NCBI GenBank assembly: GCA_002309015.1
Contig: DBWM01000068.1
Span: 18,538-82,537, forward strand
From: Myxococcales bacterium UBA1238
GTDB taxonomy: Bacteria > Myxococcota_A > Bradymonadia > UBA7976 > UBA1532
Reading direction: 5' to 3'
Length of the DNA stretch: 64,000 nucleotides
Shown: positions 45,722 through 54,588 of the stretch, piece by piece
How positions within the stretch are numbered: the stretch's first letter is position 1
Layout of the letters: every line of letters begins with the position of its first letter
Notes under the pieces: generated by a model
What the model saw: only the letters and a program-made list of their open reading frames with translations
The model's database searches: none
Told to the model about the DNA's origin: nothing
Program-made: the position numbers and the translations under genes

Positions 45722-46539
45722 GCGTATTGGACGAAGTTTTGGCGCGAATCATGCCGCAATTTGAAAAATCCCTTCAAAATTACGCATCTCGCTTCGATCT
45801 CTTCCCGGCTCCATTGGGAGAGGCGATGCGCTATGCGCTGTTTGGCGGAGGAAAGCGGATTCGCCCACAACTGGCGATGCTCGGAGCGGAAGCGGCGGGA
45901 GGCAACGCGACTGCGGCCATTCCATGGGCGATGGCGATCGAAATGGTTCACACCTACAGCCTGATCCACGACGATCTGCCGGCTATGGACAACGACGATA
46001 TGCGCCGGGGTCGCCCCACCTGTCATCGCGCCTTTGGTGAAGCCAACGCCATATTGGCGGGAGATGCCCTGTTGACCGAAGCGTTTGCGGTCATCGCTCA
46101 GGATCCAGCGCTCACAGCCCTGCTCGCTCAGGCCGCCGGAGGCCAGGGAATGGTGGGCGGCCAGGTCTCCGATGTTAAAGGGAAAATCAAGAATTTAAGC
46201 GAACTTGAACGCATGCAGGCCGCAAAAACCGGCGCGCTCATTCAGGCTGCGGTCATGGGTGGCGCCATCGCCTCTCACGCGCCGAGCATGCGCATCGAAG
46301 TCCTTCAAAAATTTGGCCGCGCCCTTGGACTGCTCTTTCAACTGACCGACGATTTGCTCGATGCCGACCAGGATCGCGCCCGGGACAGCAACAGTTTTCT
46401 TCACCATATGTCGGCAGAAAAAGTGCTCGAACGCCGCGATACGGTCGCCGATGAAGCGCGCAGCTTCTTGGCCCATCTGGGCTCCGCCGCCGCCCCGCTC
46501 CTCGAACTCACCGGCCGAATTCAGAAGCGAAATCAATAA
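45718..46539 (+). CDS. ispA: Farnesyl/geranyl diphosphate synthase
   Basis: 273 residues, ATG overlapping xseB stop (ATGA). Short-chain trans-prenyl synthase: GGGKRIRP, first Asp-rich motif DDLPAMDND with RRGRP, and second Asp-rich motif DDLLDAD. It makes C15 (possibly C20) diphosphate for undecaprenyl, quinone and other isoprenoids. The order xseB-ispA is conserved in many proteobacteria. The neighbour is tlyA, while dxs is not seen here. Confidence 0.92.
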   Translation: MSVLDEVLARIMPQFEKSLQNYASRFDLFPAPLGEAMRYALFGGGKRIRPQLAMLGAEAAGGNATAAIPWAMAIEMVHTYSLIHDDLPAMDNDDMRRGRPTCHRAFGEANAILAGDALLTEAFAVIAQDPALTALLAQAAGGQGMVGGQVSDVKGKIKNLSELERMQAAKTGALIQAAVMGGAIASHAPSMRIEVLQKFGRALGLLFQLTDDLLDADQDRARDSNSFLHHMSAEKVLERRDTVADEARSFLAHLGSAAAPLLELTGRIQKRNQ

Positions 46540-46540
46540 G

Positions 46541-47278
46541 ATGCCCCGCATTCATGCCGATCAACTCCTTGTAGAACGCGGCCTGGCCAACGATTTGCAG
46601 CAGGCGCGGGCGCTGATCATGGAAGGCGTGGTCGTGGCCAACGATCACCGCGTGGAAAAACCCGGTGAGCAGCTCAGGTCCGATTCAGAAATCCGATTAA
46701 AAAACGAGTACTTAAAGCGAACTTATGTGAGTCGGGGCGGCTTTAAACTGGCCACAGCCATCGATGCTTTTCGCTTGTCCGTCTCGCAGCGCGTCTGCCT
46801 CGATTTGGGCGCATCTACGGGCGGCTTTACCGATTGCCTGCTGCAGCATGGCGCAAAGCGCGTTTACGCGGTGGATGTGGGCGTGGGATTGCTGCATTGG
46901 AAGCTGGTCAAGGATCCGCGCGTTCTTCGCCTCGAAGGCACGCATGCCCGCGATTTAACAAGGGATTTGGTGCCCGATCCGATCGAGTTTCTTTGCGCCG
47001 ATATTTCATTTAATGCGCTCAGCCGCGTCATTCCGCCCTGCCTGCCCCTGCTCGCCCCTCGCGCAGATTTGGTGTTATTGGTGAAGCCTCAGTTTGAGCT
47101 GACCAAAGAAGAGGTGGACACAGGCGGCATCGTCCGCGATCCGGAGCTCCGCGAAAAAGCCTGCCAGCAGGTCCAGGCCGAACTCGAAGCGCTCGGACTC
47201 CACCCTCAGGGACTCGTCCCCTCCGCCATCCAGGGCACTCAGGGCAACCAGGAATTCTTACTGTGGATGCAGAATTAG
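46541..47278 (+). CDS. tlyA: TlyA-family rRNA 2'-O-methyltransferase
   Basis: 245 residues from ATG 46541, one base after the ispA stop. An N-terminal S4 RNA-binding domain (residues 2-60, ADQLLVERGLANDLQQARALIMEGVVVAN) precedes an FtsJ-like SAM domain (YVSRGGFKLATAI; CLDLGASTGGFTDCLLQHGAKRVYAVDVG; LLVKPQFELTKEEVDTGGIV). The family methylates cytidines in 16S and/or 23S rRNA. Four-base overlap with the convergent sigma gene. Confidence 0.9.
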   Translation: MPRIHADQLLVERGLANDLQQARALIMEGVVVANDHRVEKPGEQLRSDSEIRLKNEYLKRTYVSRGGFKLATAIDAFRLSVSQRVCLDLGASTGGFTDCLLQHGAKRVYAVDVGVGLLHWKLVKDPRVLRLEGTHARDLTRDLVPDPIEFLCADISFNALSRVIPPCLPLLAPRADLVLLVKPQFELTKEEVDTGGIVRDPELREKACQQVQAELEALGLHPQGLVPSAIQGTQGNQEFLLWMQN

Positions 47279-48030
47279 CGACTCATCATTTCGGTGACGA
47301 TGGGTCGCAAATCTGAAAGCGCCTTTGCCCGAATCTGGCTCACCCTCGATTCCGTCACGCCCAGCATGGAACCGATCTCTTTGAGGTTTAAATCTTCAAA
47401 ATAGTAGAGCGAAAGGACCAGCCGCTCGCGCTCGGGCAAGCGGTTTAATGCCTGAAAGATGACCGCTGTCGAATTGCTTTTTTCGCTCCAAAATTCAGGA
47501 GTTGCAGCATTCGAATCGGCGATGGACTCCAGCAGGCTGCGCCTTCTGCCCTGAATCTCGACATCATCATACGAAAGCACATTTCGCGCATGGGCTTTGA
47601 GGCGCATATGGTGAAACTGCTCGGTCGTCAGCTCTAATTCTTCAGCCAGCTCGCCTTCGGTCGGTTCCCGCCCCAGCCTGTCGCCCAGTTTTTGACGTAC
47701 TGAGTCAAGATTCCCCATCTGCTTGCGCACCGTTCTCGGCACCCAATCGAGGGATCGCAATTCGTCGATCATCGCGCCGCGAATGCGAATTTCGATATAG
47801 GCATGAAACGAGCTGCCCTTGTCGCTGGAATATTTTTCAACCGCATCGATCAAACCGATCACGCCGGCCATTTTGAGATCATCCAGCGAGACGGAGGCCG
47901 GCAGGCGTTTGATCAGTTTTTCGGCAATATGACCGATCAGCGGCCAATAGCGCTCGATCACGCGATTGCGTTCCTCGAGCGTATTTGGAGAGATTTGAGC
48001 TTGTTCCTTTTGATCCCCGCTCCAGCTCAT
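47275..48030 (-). CDS. FliA/WhiG-type sigma factor
   Basis: 251 residues from ATG 48030; no clear ribosome site. Region 2 (YWPLIGHIAEKLIKRLP..., MAGVIGLIDAVEKYSSDKGSSFHAYIEIRIRGAMIDELRSLDWVPRTVRKQ), region 3 and region 4 (RLPERERLVLSLYYFEDLNLKEIGSMLGVTESRVSQIRAKALSDLR) are complete. FliA/WhiG proteins control motility or differentiation genes. No flagellar gene is in the window. It lies 42 bp downstream of a PP2C phosphatase gene on the same strand. Confidence 0.9.
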   Translation of the reverse strand: MSWSGDQKEQAQISPNTLEERNRVIERYWPLIGHIAEKLIKRLPASVSLDDLKMAGVIGLIDAVEKYSSDKGSSFHAYIEIRIRGAMIDELRSLDWVPRTVRKQMGNLDSVRQKLGDRLGREPTEGELAEELELTTEQFHHMRLKAHARNVLSYDDVEIQGRRRSLLESIADSNAATPEFWSEKSNSTAVIFQALNRLPERERLVLSLYYFEDLNLKEIGSMLGVTESRVSQIRAKALSDLRPIVTEMMSR

Positions 48031-48072
48031 GAGGCGTTCACGCCATAAGAAAAATCTTTTAATTTCAAACCA

Positions 48073-48837
48073 TTACGCTTCTTCAACGCGAACCAGCACG
48101 ACCGTCACGTTGTCGTTGCCGCCGTTGGCGTTGGCTTCGTCGATCAGCTTTTCGCAAGCTTGTTCCAGATCGGGTTCAGCAGCCAGAATCTCGGCCATCC
48201 TGGCATCGTTGACCATGCCCGAAAGGCCGTCCGAGCAAAGCAAGAAGACGTCGCCCTGCTGCAAATCCTCTTGCCTCACGTCCACCTGCACCGAATCCTT
48301 CATCCCCAGCGCGCGCACGATCACGTTTTTATGCGGGAACGACTCGATCTCTTCGGGGGTCATCTGCCGCATTTTGATGTAATCGTTCAGCAGCGAGTGA
48401 TCCGTCGTCATCTGTTCGAGCGCGCTGTCGCGATAACGGTAGATGCGGCTGTCGCCTACGTGAGCAATGAAACATTTTGATTGATGGCAATAGAGCGTAA
48501 CGATGGTGGTGCCCATGCCCTTGAGTTTTGCATCCCGACCAGCGGATTCAAAGATGCGCCGATTGGCCAGCTTAATGCCTACAACCACGCGATTTTCTTC
48601 GTAATCCCGGTCATGCTCCATCTTGAAAGGCCAGGTCGTCTCTTCGTCTTCCGCCGTCGAGCGAAAGAACTCCGAAACCGTCTCCACCGCCATTTGGCTG
48701 GCCACTTCACCCGAAGCGTGCCCCCCCATCCCGTCTGCAACAATAAAAAGATCGTACTCGCGACAAATCCGCAAGCTGTCTTCATTATGAGGGCGCTTCA
48801 TGCCCACGTTGGTTCGACCGCTAGATATGAGTTTCAT
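48073..48837 (-). CDS. PP2C-family Ser/Thr phosphatase (PrpC/Stp-like)
   Basis: 254 residues, ATG 48837 behind AGAGGA. All PP2C metal motifs are intact: TNVGMKRPHNEDS, FIVADGMGGHASGE, GMGTTIV, AHVGDSRIYRYR, DHSLLNDY, LLCSDGLSGMV and NGGNDNVTVVLV. It dephosphorylates Ser/Thr-phosphoproteins in the cytoplasm. It is paralogous to the phosphatase at 55181. Probably co-transcribed with the sigma gene that follows. Confidence 0.92.
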   Translation of the reverse strand: MKLISSGRTNVGMKRPHNEDSLRICREYDLFIVADGMGGHASGEVASQMAVETVSEFFRSTAEDEETTWPFKMEHDRDYEENRVVVGIKLANRRIFESAGRDAKLKGMGTTIVTLYCHQSKCFIAHVGDSRIYRYRDSALEQMTTDHSLLNDYIKMRQMTPEEIESFPHKNVIVRALGMKDSVQVDVRQEDLQQGDVFLLCSDGLSGMVNDARMAEILAAEPDLEQACEKLIDEANANGGNDNVTVVLVRVEEA

Positions 48838-48941
48838 CAGGTTCCTCTCGGGCCCGCAATGCGGTAGATCTATACGCGAGCGCGATCAAATCGCAAGACA
48901 AGCATTCACAAAATCACAAATTCTTTTCTGCAGGGCCATCG

Positions 48942-49721
48942 ATGAAAGTTTCATATCTATTTAAAAACAAAAGACTTTTTAGCATTTTACTGGTTCTCGC
49001 TGCGCATTGCTGGGGTTGCGGTGGCTCAGTCCCCAAGCCCGAAAACTTTACCGAAGACGCAGAAGTCATCCTTCAACCCATCGCCGATCGCGCCGTCGAA
49101 AGCCTGAGCGCTGAACTGCATCTGGACGCCTGGCAAGGCGGAGAACGCGTGAAATTCCAGCAGCTGATCGCCGTTCAAAAGCCCGATCACCTGCGCATCG
49201 ACAGCCTATCTCCCTTTGGACAACCCCTTTCAACCCTGGTCTCCGATGGGGAGACGATCTCCATTTACTCTCAAAAAGATCGCAAGTTTTACAGCGGAGC
49301 CGCAACGCCTCAGAATCTGGCACGCCTGTTGCCGATTCAGATGCATCCGAGCGAGCTCTCGGCCCTGCTTCGCGCCGAAATCCCCATCATCGACTATCAG
49401 ACCGCCCAGGTTTCGTGGGACGGTGATGCGGGCAGAACCGTGGTTGTGCTGCAAAACCAGTCAGAGCAACAGATTTTGCGCATTGAGCCCAAGCGGCAGC
49501 TGGTTACCCAAAGCGAGGTCAAAACCCAGAACGCGCTCCGATACCGCGCACAACTGGGCGACTACAGCTCCGACGCCAAACCGTTCCCCAGGCGCATGCG
49601 GCTCGAATCCGGCGATTTTAAGGTCGAGATCGAGGTGAAAGATCACCGCATCGATATTGAACTGGCGGACGAAACCTTCGAGCTCTATCCGCCGAAGGGT
49701 GTGCCACAAATTCAGCTGTGA
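48942..49721 (+). CDS. DUF4292/LolB-like lipoprotein
   Basis: 259 residues from ATG 48942. A lipoprotein signal peptide (RLFSILLVLAAHCWGC, Cys26) precedes a domain with LolB/LolA-like beta pattern (LSAELHLDAWQGGERVKFQQLIAVQKPDHLRIDSLSPFGQPLSTLVSDGETISIY). DUF4292 proteins occur in outer-membrane lipoprotein handling. It may carry or sense lipoproteins at the outer membrane. Convergent with dacB; only 9 bp lie between the two stops. Confidence 0.72.
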   Translation: MKVSYLFKNKRLFSILLVLAAHCWGCGGSVPKPENFTEDAEVILQPIADRAVESLSAELHLDAWQGGERVKFQQLIAVQKPDHLRIDSLSPFGQPLSTLVSDGETISIYSQKDRKFYSGAATPQNLARLLPIQMHPSELSALLRAEIPIIDYQTAQVSWDGDAGRTVVVLQNQSEQQILRIEPKRQLVTQSEVKTQNALRYRAQLGDYSSDAKPFPRRMRLESGDFKVEIEVKDHRIDIELADETFELYPPKGVPQIQL

Positions 49722-49741
49722 CAACCGTTTTTACGGTTTGT
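49721..49741. terminator. Hairpin between convergent DUF4292 and dacB genes
   Basis: ACAACCG, a T-rich 6-nt loop, CGGTTTGT: a 5-bp stem (7 with one bulge) spanning the gap of the two gene ends. No clear T-run follows, so it is only suggestive. Confidence 0.3.
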
Positions 49742-51230
49742 ACTGGTGCAGGAACTCGAGCATTCCGTCCTGCGCCTGCCACGCATTCCAGGCCTTGCCC
49801 GCCAAATCGTTGACTAAAATCGAAAACAGTGCCTGGCTGCCGTCGCCCAGAGTCACGTAACCCGAAAGGCAGCTCACTCCGTCGAGGGTGCCCGTTTTCG
49901 CCCGCACCGCTCCCGCCGGTAAACCCTTTAAACGCTTGCGCAAAGTGCCGTCCTGACCGCCAATCGCGAGCGAAGACAGGAATTCGGGCGCAATGGCGCT
50001 GCTTTCGACCACCCAACGCAAAAGTTTGACCCATTGACGCGCCGAAAACGAAGTCTCGCCAAACAGGCCCGATCCGTTGACGTATTTAACGCCAGTGATA
50101 CCAACAGTTTTTTCTAAAAACTGGCGAACCGCCGCTGCCCCTGAAACCGATTTGCCGTCTCCGCCTTGCTTGACGCTGATGGCGCGCAGAAGCGTCTCGG
50201 CCATAAAGTTATTCGAGAACTTGTTGACATCGCTGACCAGGCGCCAAACCGGATCGGAACTGTAGCGCGCAAGCCGCTTGCGATTTTGGGGCGCCTTGCC
50301 CAGCCGGACCTTTCCCCCCACTGTAACTCCAGCCTTTTCAAGCGCTTTTTTGACCGCATATCCTGTAAACAGAGGAGGATTGTCGATGCGCTTGCGCACG
50401 GTGACCCCGCGATGATTGACGGGAATCTGGCCCGAGACGAGGATTCTCGTGCGATCTTTATGCGGCTTCGAGCTGATTTTGAGCTGTTCTTTGCCTTTTT
50501 GGACCGTAACCGCAGTATTCTGCAAATCAATATAGCCTCCACCGGGCTGGAAGCTCACTTTGGGCGCCTCCCCTGCTTTTCCGGGCGTCACGGTGATTTT
50601 GACCGCATTAAAATCCAGGCTCGCCGCGCTCGTGGCCGCCCGATAGGCCGCATCGTCGTCGGGTTTATCGCCATAACCGGGGGGCAGGTGATCGCCTGCA
50701 AAAAAGCTCTCGTCCACCACCAGATCACCGCGAATCTTCTTTAATCCTGCATCCTTAGCGTCTTCAATCAGGCGCCAGAGATGTTCATCCATCAGGCGGG
50801 AATCGCCACCGCCCACAAAATACGCCTCGCCCGCAACCCCTTGTTCCAGATGGTCAACCGCCAAATCTGTATCAAACGTATAGGCAGCGCTCAAAAGCTG
50901 CAGCGCAGCGGCCGTGGTGGCCAGCTTGGTATTGGAAGCGGGATGCAGCATCCGATCGGGATCGCGGCTGTAAAGCAGCTTTTTTGTGGGCAAATGCTCA
51001 ATCAAAACGCTGACTTTGGCCGAAGAGAGCGGCTTTTTTTCAAAAAAGGCATCGAACCGCTCGCGCAACTCCGCCACGCCCTGACTTTGCGCCTTTGAAG
51101 GCTTCGATACTTCAGCAGCAACGGGCTCCGATGGCTGATCATTCTGAGGATCGGGCAAATCCTCGGGATTTTCCTGGGCAAAAAGAAGAGCTGGAAAACA
51201 AAGGATGAAAAAGAAAAGGCGTGAAAGCAT
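49731..51230 (-). CDS. dacB: D-alanyl-D-alanine carboxypeptidase/endopeptidase (PBP4)
   Basis: 499 residues from ATG 51230. Signal peptide (SRLFFFILCFPALLFA, cleaved before QE) then a Pro/Glu-rich spacer and an S13 peptidase. The motifs are SxxK (ASNTKLATT), SxN (KFSNNFMAE) and KTG (RAKTGTLDGVSC). It trims peptidoglycan cross-links in the periplasm. It follows the SUMF1-like gene by 18 bp on the same strand. Confidence 0.92.
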   Translation of the reverse strand: MLSRLFFFILCFPALLFAQENPEDLPDPQNDQPSEPVAAEVSKPSKAQSQGVAELRERFDAFFEKKPLSSAKVSVLIEHLPTKKLLYSRDPDRMLHPASNTKLATTAAALQLLSAAYTFDTDLAVDHLEQGVAGEAYFVGGGDSRLMDEHLWRLIEDAKDAGLKKIRGDLVVDESFFAGDHLPPGYGDKPDDDAAYRAATSAASLDFNAVKITVTPGKAGEAPKVSFQPGGGYIDLQNTAVTVQKGKEQLKISSKPHKDRTRILVSGQIPVNHRGVTVRKRIDNPPLFTGYAVKKALEKAGVTVGGKVRLGKAPQNRKRLARYSSDPVWRLVSDVNKFSNNFMAETLLRAISVKQGGDGKSVSGAAAVRQFLEKTVGITGVKYVNGSGLFGETSFSARQWVKLLRWVVESSAIAPEFLSSLAIGGQDGTLRKRLKGLPAGAVRAKTGTLDGVSCLSGYVTLGDGSQALFSILVNDLAGKAWNAWQAQDGMLEFLHQYKP

Positions 51231-51248
51231 TTGAATTCTTTATAGAAA

Positions 51249-52541
51249 TCAGGGGATGACAGGGCAGTTGCCGGCCTCGTTGCCCCCATCATATGCGCAT
51301 CTGAAGCCCACAAGCGGTGAAGGATTGCGACCATAAGATCGGGCGTTGAGGCGCGCTTCACAAAGCTTTGATGACTCAAAATGGCCACCCCGAATCACAT
51401 GCGATTCCGCTTGTGCCACCTTTAACTCGGTCGAAATCAGCGCGTGGCCGTCAAAGTTTTCGCGGGGTTTGCACCAGGGCAGCCAAAAAGAAGACTGGTT
51501 GAGTTCTGAAACCGCCGTCCAATGGCGAATGTTGGAGCAAACCGCCACAGAGGAATCGCCGCAGGCCTTGAGGCAGTCATCCATGCCAGCTTCACAATAA
51601 GACACGCAATCCTTGCGATTTTCGGAGCAATTCGCCCCATTCCATTCACAGGCGTCTTCGGCGAACTGTCGTAAGTACTTGCAAGTACACTGGAATTCGC
51701 AAGGCATGCTCGAGAACTGATCGGAGAGGCATTCGGAAGCCTGCTGAGTCAATACATCGGCCTTTAACTGAGGCCACAAGCCATCGCTGCTGACCTGGAA
51801 CTGTTTAAAATCGGTAGAAGGGCTGCAATAAGCCCAGAAATCGAAGACATCGGCCACCCATTCCTGTGCATTTCCGGCTAAGTCATACACATTATCGATG
51901 GTCTTATCGATCTCTGAATGCATGACCGGCTGAACGGTGTTCTGGGTGCAAAAACCGAGCGCTGGCGGTGCTTTTTCGTCATCGGAGGAGGCGCAGGTGC
52001 CCATTTTGACAGCACCGGGAAGCCAGACATATGAAGGCCCCTCATCCCCTGCAGTGCCGTCGTAACTCCCTATTTTTGCAGCATATTCCCACTCTGCTTC
52101 GCTCGGCAGACGACCTCCCTGACGCTCGCAGTAATGCGCGGCATCTTCCCAGGACACACCGAGCACCGGGTAATCGCCGTAGCGCTTCAAACTGGAGTAG
52201 TAACCAGAGATTTGAGCATCGCTGTCCGGGCTGCCGGCAGAAGTTTCGCGCGGTTTCTGACAATCCCCCGTTTCCACGCAATAGCGATATTGCGCCACCG
52301 TCACTTCATGTTGATCAATGCAAAAAGGCTTTAATTTTACAGTGTTGCGGATCGTTGCGGACTGAGCCACCGGGTCGCAGGGAATCTCATTCGCTGCAGC
52401 ATCAGAACAAGGATCGCGTTCCTGACTGCCCATCACAAAACTTCCACCGGGCAAAGCGATGACGGCGGTCGCTTGCGGCGGCTCGATCCCTTCGGAACAG
52501 GAGGCCAAGGCTAAGGCAACTAATAAAAGATAACGCCGCAT
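51249..52541 (-). CDS. SUMF1/FGE-like lipoprotein with Cys-rich insertion
   Basis: 430 residues, ATG 52541 with AGGG upstream. Lipobox LALASC (Cys15). The formylglycine-generating-enzyme fold is shown by PGGSFVMGSQERDPC, KPFCIDQHEVTVAQYRYC, PVLGVSWEDAAHYCERQGGRLPSEAEWEYAAK, NVYDLAGNAQEWVADV and the ending VIRGGHFESS...NARSYGRNPSPLVGFRCAYD. Between the EWVADV block and RGGHF there is a Cys-rich insert of about 110 residues, absent from FGE relatives I know. It is a periplasmic or outer-membrane protein and most likely not a sulfatase activator. The PEGA gene is 11 bp upstream. Confidence 0.8.
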   Translation of the reverse strand: MRRYLLLVALALASCSEGIEPPQATAVIALPGGSFVMGSQERDPCSDAAANEIPCDPVAQSATIRNTVKLKPFCIDQHEVTVAQYRYCVETGDCQKPRETSAGSPDSDAQISGYYSSLKRYGDYPVLGVSWEDAAHYCERQGGRLPSEAEWEYAAKIGSYDGTAGDEGPSYVWLPGAVKMGTCASSDDEKAPPALGFCTQNTVQPVMHSEIDKTIDNVYDLAGNAQEWVADVFDFWAYCSPSTDFKQFQVSSDGLWPQLKADVLTQQASECLSDQFSSMPCEFQCTCKYLRQFAEDACEWNGANCSENRKDCVSYCEAGMDDCLKACGDSSVAVCSNIRHWTAVSELNQSSFWLPWCKPRENFDGHALISTELKVAQAESHVIRGGHFESSKLCEARLNARSYGRNPSPLVGFRCAYDGGNEAGNCPVIP

Positions 52542-52552
52542 CTCAAATCCCT

Positions 52553-53758
52553 TTAAAACGCTGCTCCGTACATCACACCACCGGGCAACAATTGCCAGGA
52601 GCTCACCTTTTGATTCTGCGATCCTGAGCGATAATCGGGATTGCGATCTTTTTCGTCGATTTGATCGCGCAGGAATTCCCAGATCACCAATCCAGCCCCG
52701 CCCGCTAAAAAGAGGCCTCCAAAGCAGTAACCCACGCGCTCCCAGTTGGCCAAACGATTGAATTTGTCGGAATCGCGATATTCATCGTCGGCTGCCTGCC
52801 AGGCCAAAAGGCCACCTCCGATGGACAAAACACCGAGACCGACCGCAGTCCAGCCGACGGGAGTTCTCCAACTGTATGAAAATTCAGACTTTTCCATAAG
52901 GGCATCGACAGTAGTGGTCTCGCCTTGTTTCACCGCCACGGATTGCTCCACGCGTCGATAACCGTTCCGCTCAACAGCAATTTGATGCGATCCGCCCGCC
53001 AGCGCGATGGGCGCCTCCAGCGGCGTTAAAGCCATCGGGTTGCCATCCACCAGCAACTGCGCCCCTTTAATGGAACAGTCCACAAAAACATACCCCTGCT
53101 GACCGTAGGGCGTGAGCTGTAAGTTCAGTCGGTACGGCTTATTTTTTTGGATCTCTATCCTTTGCTGCACAGGCAGATAGCCTTCCAGTTCAGCCCACAG
53201 CTGATGCGATCCGGGCTCCAGTTTTTTGGAACAAGGCGTATTCCCCACATATCCGTTTTTGCGATCATCGATGTAAATGCGCGCACCGCGAGGCTGAGAG
53301 GAGACTTCAAACGGGGTCGCCGAAAGATGAGCCGCGCAGGTTTGCTTCAGTTTTGCAGCCTGATCCCGTTTCGCATTCGCCTGGGTGACCGCCATGTAAT
53401 GCTCTGAAAACTGAACGCAATCCGACCATTTCTCCAATTGGCTGGAATAGACGGCCATGTTGTAGAGCAGCTCATTCTTTTGCGAAATCTGATACGCCTG
53501 AGTCAAACAATCGAGCGCTTCCTGGTATCGACCCTCCCGAAAGCGTTTTTGCGCTTCCTGCTCCAGGCGATTGACGGTTGTATTGTCATCGAGCTCAACC
53601 ACTCGCACTCGAATCGGCGCCCCTTCGGCCACATCGAAGGGATTCAGCTCGCTGGCCGGAATCACGATGCGGATCGGCTGTTCCTGCCCAAAAACAGGCC
53701 CCCGCAACGCCAGCAAGCCCAACGCCCAAAGCAATGTATAATGCCAAATTTTTAACAT
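52553..53758 (-). CDS. PEGA-domain membrane protein with TPR-like helices
   Basis: 401 residues from ATG 53758 (GGGGGAA upstream). A signal peptide (HYTLLWALGLLALRGPVFG) precedes a TPR-like pair (RFREGRYQEALDCLTQAYQISQKNELLYNMAVYSSQLEKWSDCVQF). Two PEGA domains follow (about 150-220, FEVSSQPRGARIYIDDRKNGYVGNTPCSKKLEPGSHQLWAELEGY; about 225-290). Two C-terminal membrane segments (WTAVGLGVLSIGGGLLAWQ and GYCFGGLFLAGGAGLVIWEFL) complete it. PEGA domains are common in periplasmic proteins of this group; the function is unknown. It begins the dacB-side group. Confidence 0.8.
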   Translation of the reverse strand: MLKIWHYTLLWALGLLALRGPVFGQEQPIRIVIPASELNPFDVAEGAPIRVRVVELDDNTTVNRLEQEAQKRFREGRYQEALDCLTQAYQISQKNELLYNMAVYSSQLEKWSDCVQFSEHYMAVTQANAKRDQAAKLKQTCAAHLSATPFEVSSQPRGARIYIDDRKNGYVGNTPCSKKLEPGSHQLWAELEGYLPVQQRIEIQKNKPYRLNLQLTPYGQQGYVFVDCSIKGAQLLVDGNPMALTPLEAPIALAGGSHQIAVERNGYRRVEQSVAVKQGETTTVDALMEKSEFSYSWRTPVGWTAVGLGVLSIGGGLLAWQAADDEYRDSDKFNRLANWERVGYCFGGLFLAGGAGLVIWEFLRDQIDEKDRNPDYRSGSQNQKVSSWQLLPGGVMYGAAF

Positions 53759-53934
53759 CAGAAGTTTCCCCCAAAAGCGACTTCTACCACCCCAACCGCG
53801 CTCATCCCACAACTTTATGGGCCTGAAAGCCAACTGTCAAAAGCGCAGAAACAAAACCAATTCACTTAGGATTCGCCAGTCAAAATAAAGTCGCTTAATA
53901 TATAGCGAACTTTTTGCCATGCAGAGGAAGTCTC

Positions 53935-54588
53935 ATGGGCGCATTTCAAGGCACATTGACGTATCGACAGTATTTTATCAACAGTCCCCTTCCCAGGGAC
54001 TGGCGCGACCGGTTTCAGGCAGGCATCGAAAAATACGCGTTTCAGGAAATTGACGCCGCTTCAGATGCAGAGCGATCCATCGGTTGGTGCAGCCCGCTCT
54101 TTGCTTTAGATACCGAGCTCACCCCCGAAATGTACCTTTATAATGAATATATTGCACTCGCATTGCGCATCGACACCCTCAAAGTGCCAGGCCCGCTCCT
54201 CAACCTGCAGACCGAAGCCCACGCAAGGCGCCTCATGGCCGAACAAAAGCGCGATGCCCTCAGCCGTTACGAGCGCGCAGAACTGAAGGAGCAGGTTAAG
54301 GCCGAACTCCGCCGCAAGCTGATGCCCTCGATCAAAACCGTCGATATGGTGTGGCACTGGCAAACGGGCATCCTCCAGTTTCACAGCACCAACGAAAAGG
54401 TAAATACTGATTTTCTCGAGCTTTTTGAGCAGACTTTCGGTCTCCGGCCCATGCTCGACTGCGCCTATACGGCCGCGCTTTACGGCAATCTCGATCTCAC
54501 CGACGCCGAAAAGAAAGCGCTCGAAAGCATTGAGCCCTGCCAGTTTGTTGACGATGATACGGCGCTGAACGCCATGCGAGAGGAATGA
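53935..54588 (+). CDS. rdgC: RdgC-family nucleoid/recombination-associated protein
   Basis: 217 residues from ATG 53935 with AGAGGAAG upstream. It shares the RdgC plan: GTLTYRQYFINSPLPRDW, GWCSPLF near residue 46, then the charged helix (AEQKRDALSRYERAELKEQVKAELRRKLMPSIKTVDMVWHWQTGILQFHST) and the FGLRPM loop. E. coli RdgC (about 300 residues) forms a ring around DNA and limits RecA. This version is shorter at the C-terminus. The next gene overlaps by 4 bp and may supply the missing part. A small hairpin (TCGCT...AGCGA, 53891-53908) lies just upstream. Confidence 0.75.
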   Translation: MGAFQGTLTYRQYFINSPLPRDWRDRFQAGIEKYAFQEIDAASDAERSIGWCSPLFALDTELTPEMYLYNEYIALALRIDTLKVPGPLLNLQTEAHARRLMAEQKRDALSRYERAELKEQVKAELRRKLMPSIKTVDMVWHWQTGILQFHSTNEKVNTDFLELFEQTFGLRPMLDCAYTAALYGNLDLTDAEKKALESIEPCQFVDDDTALNAMREE

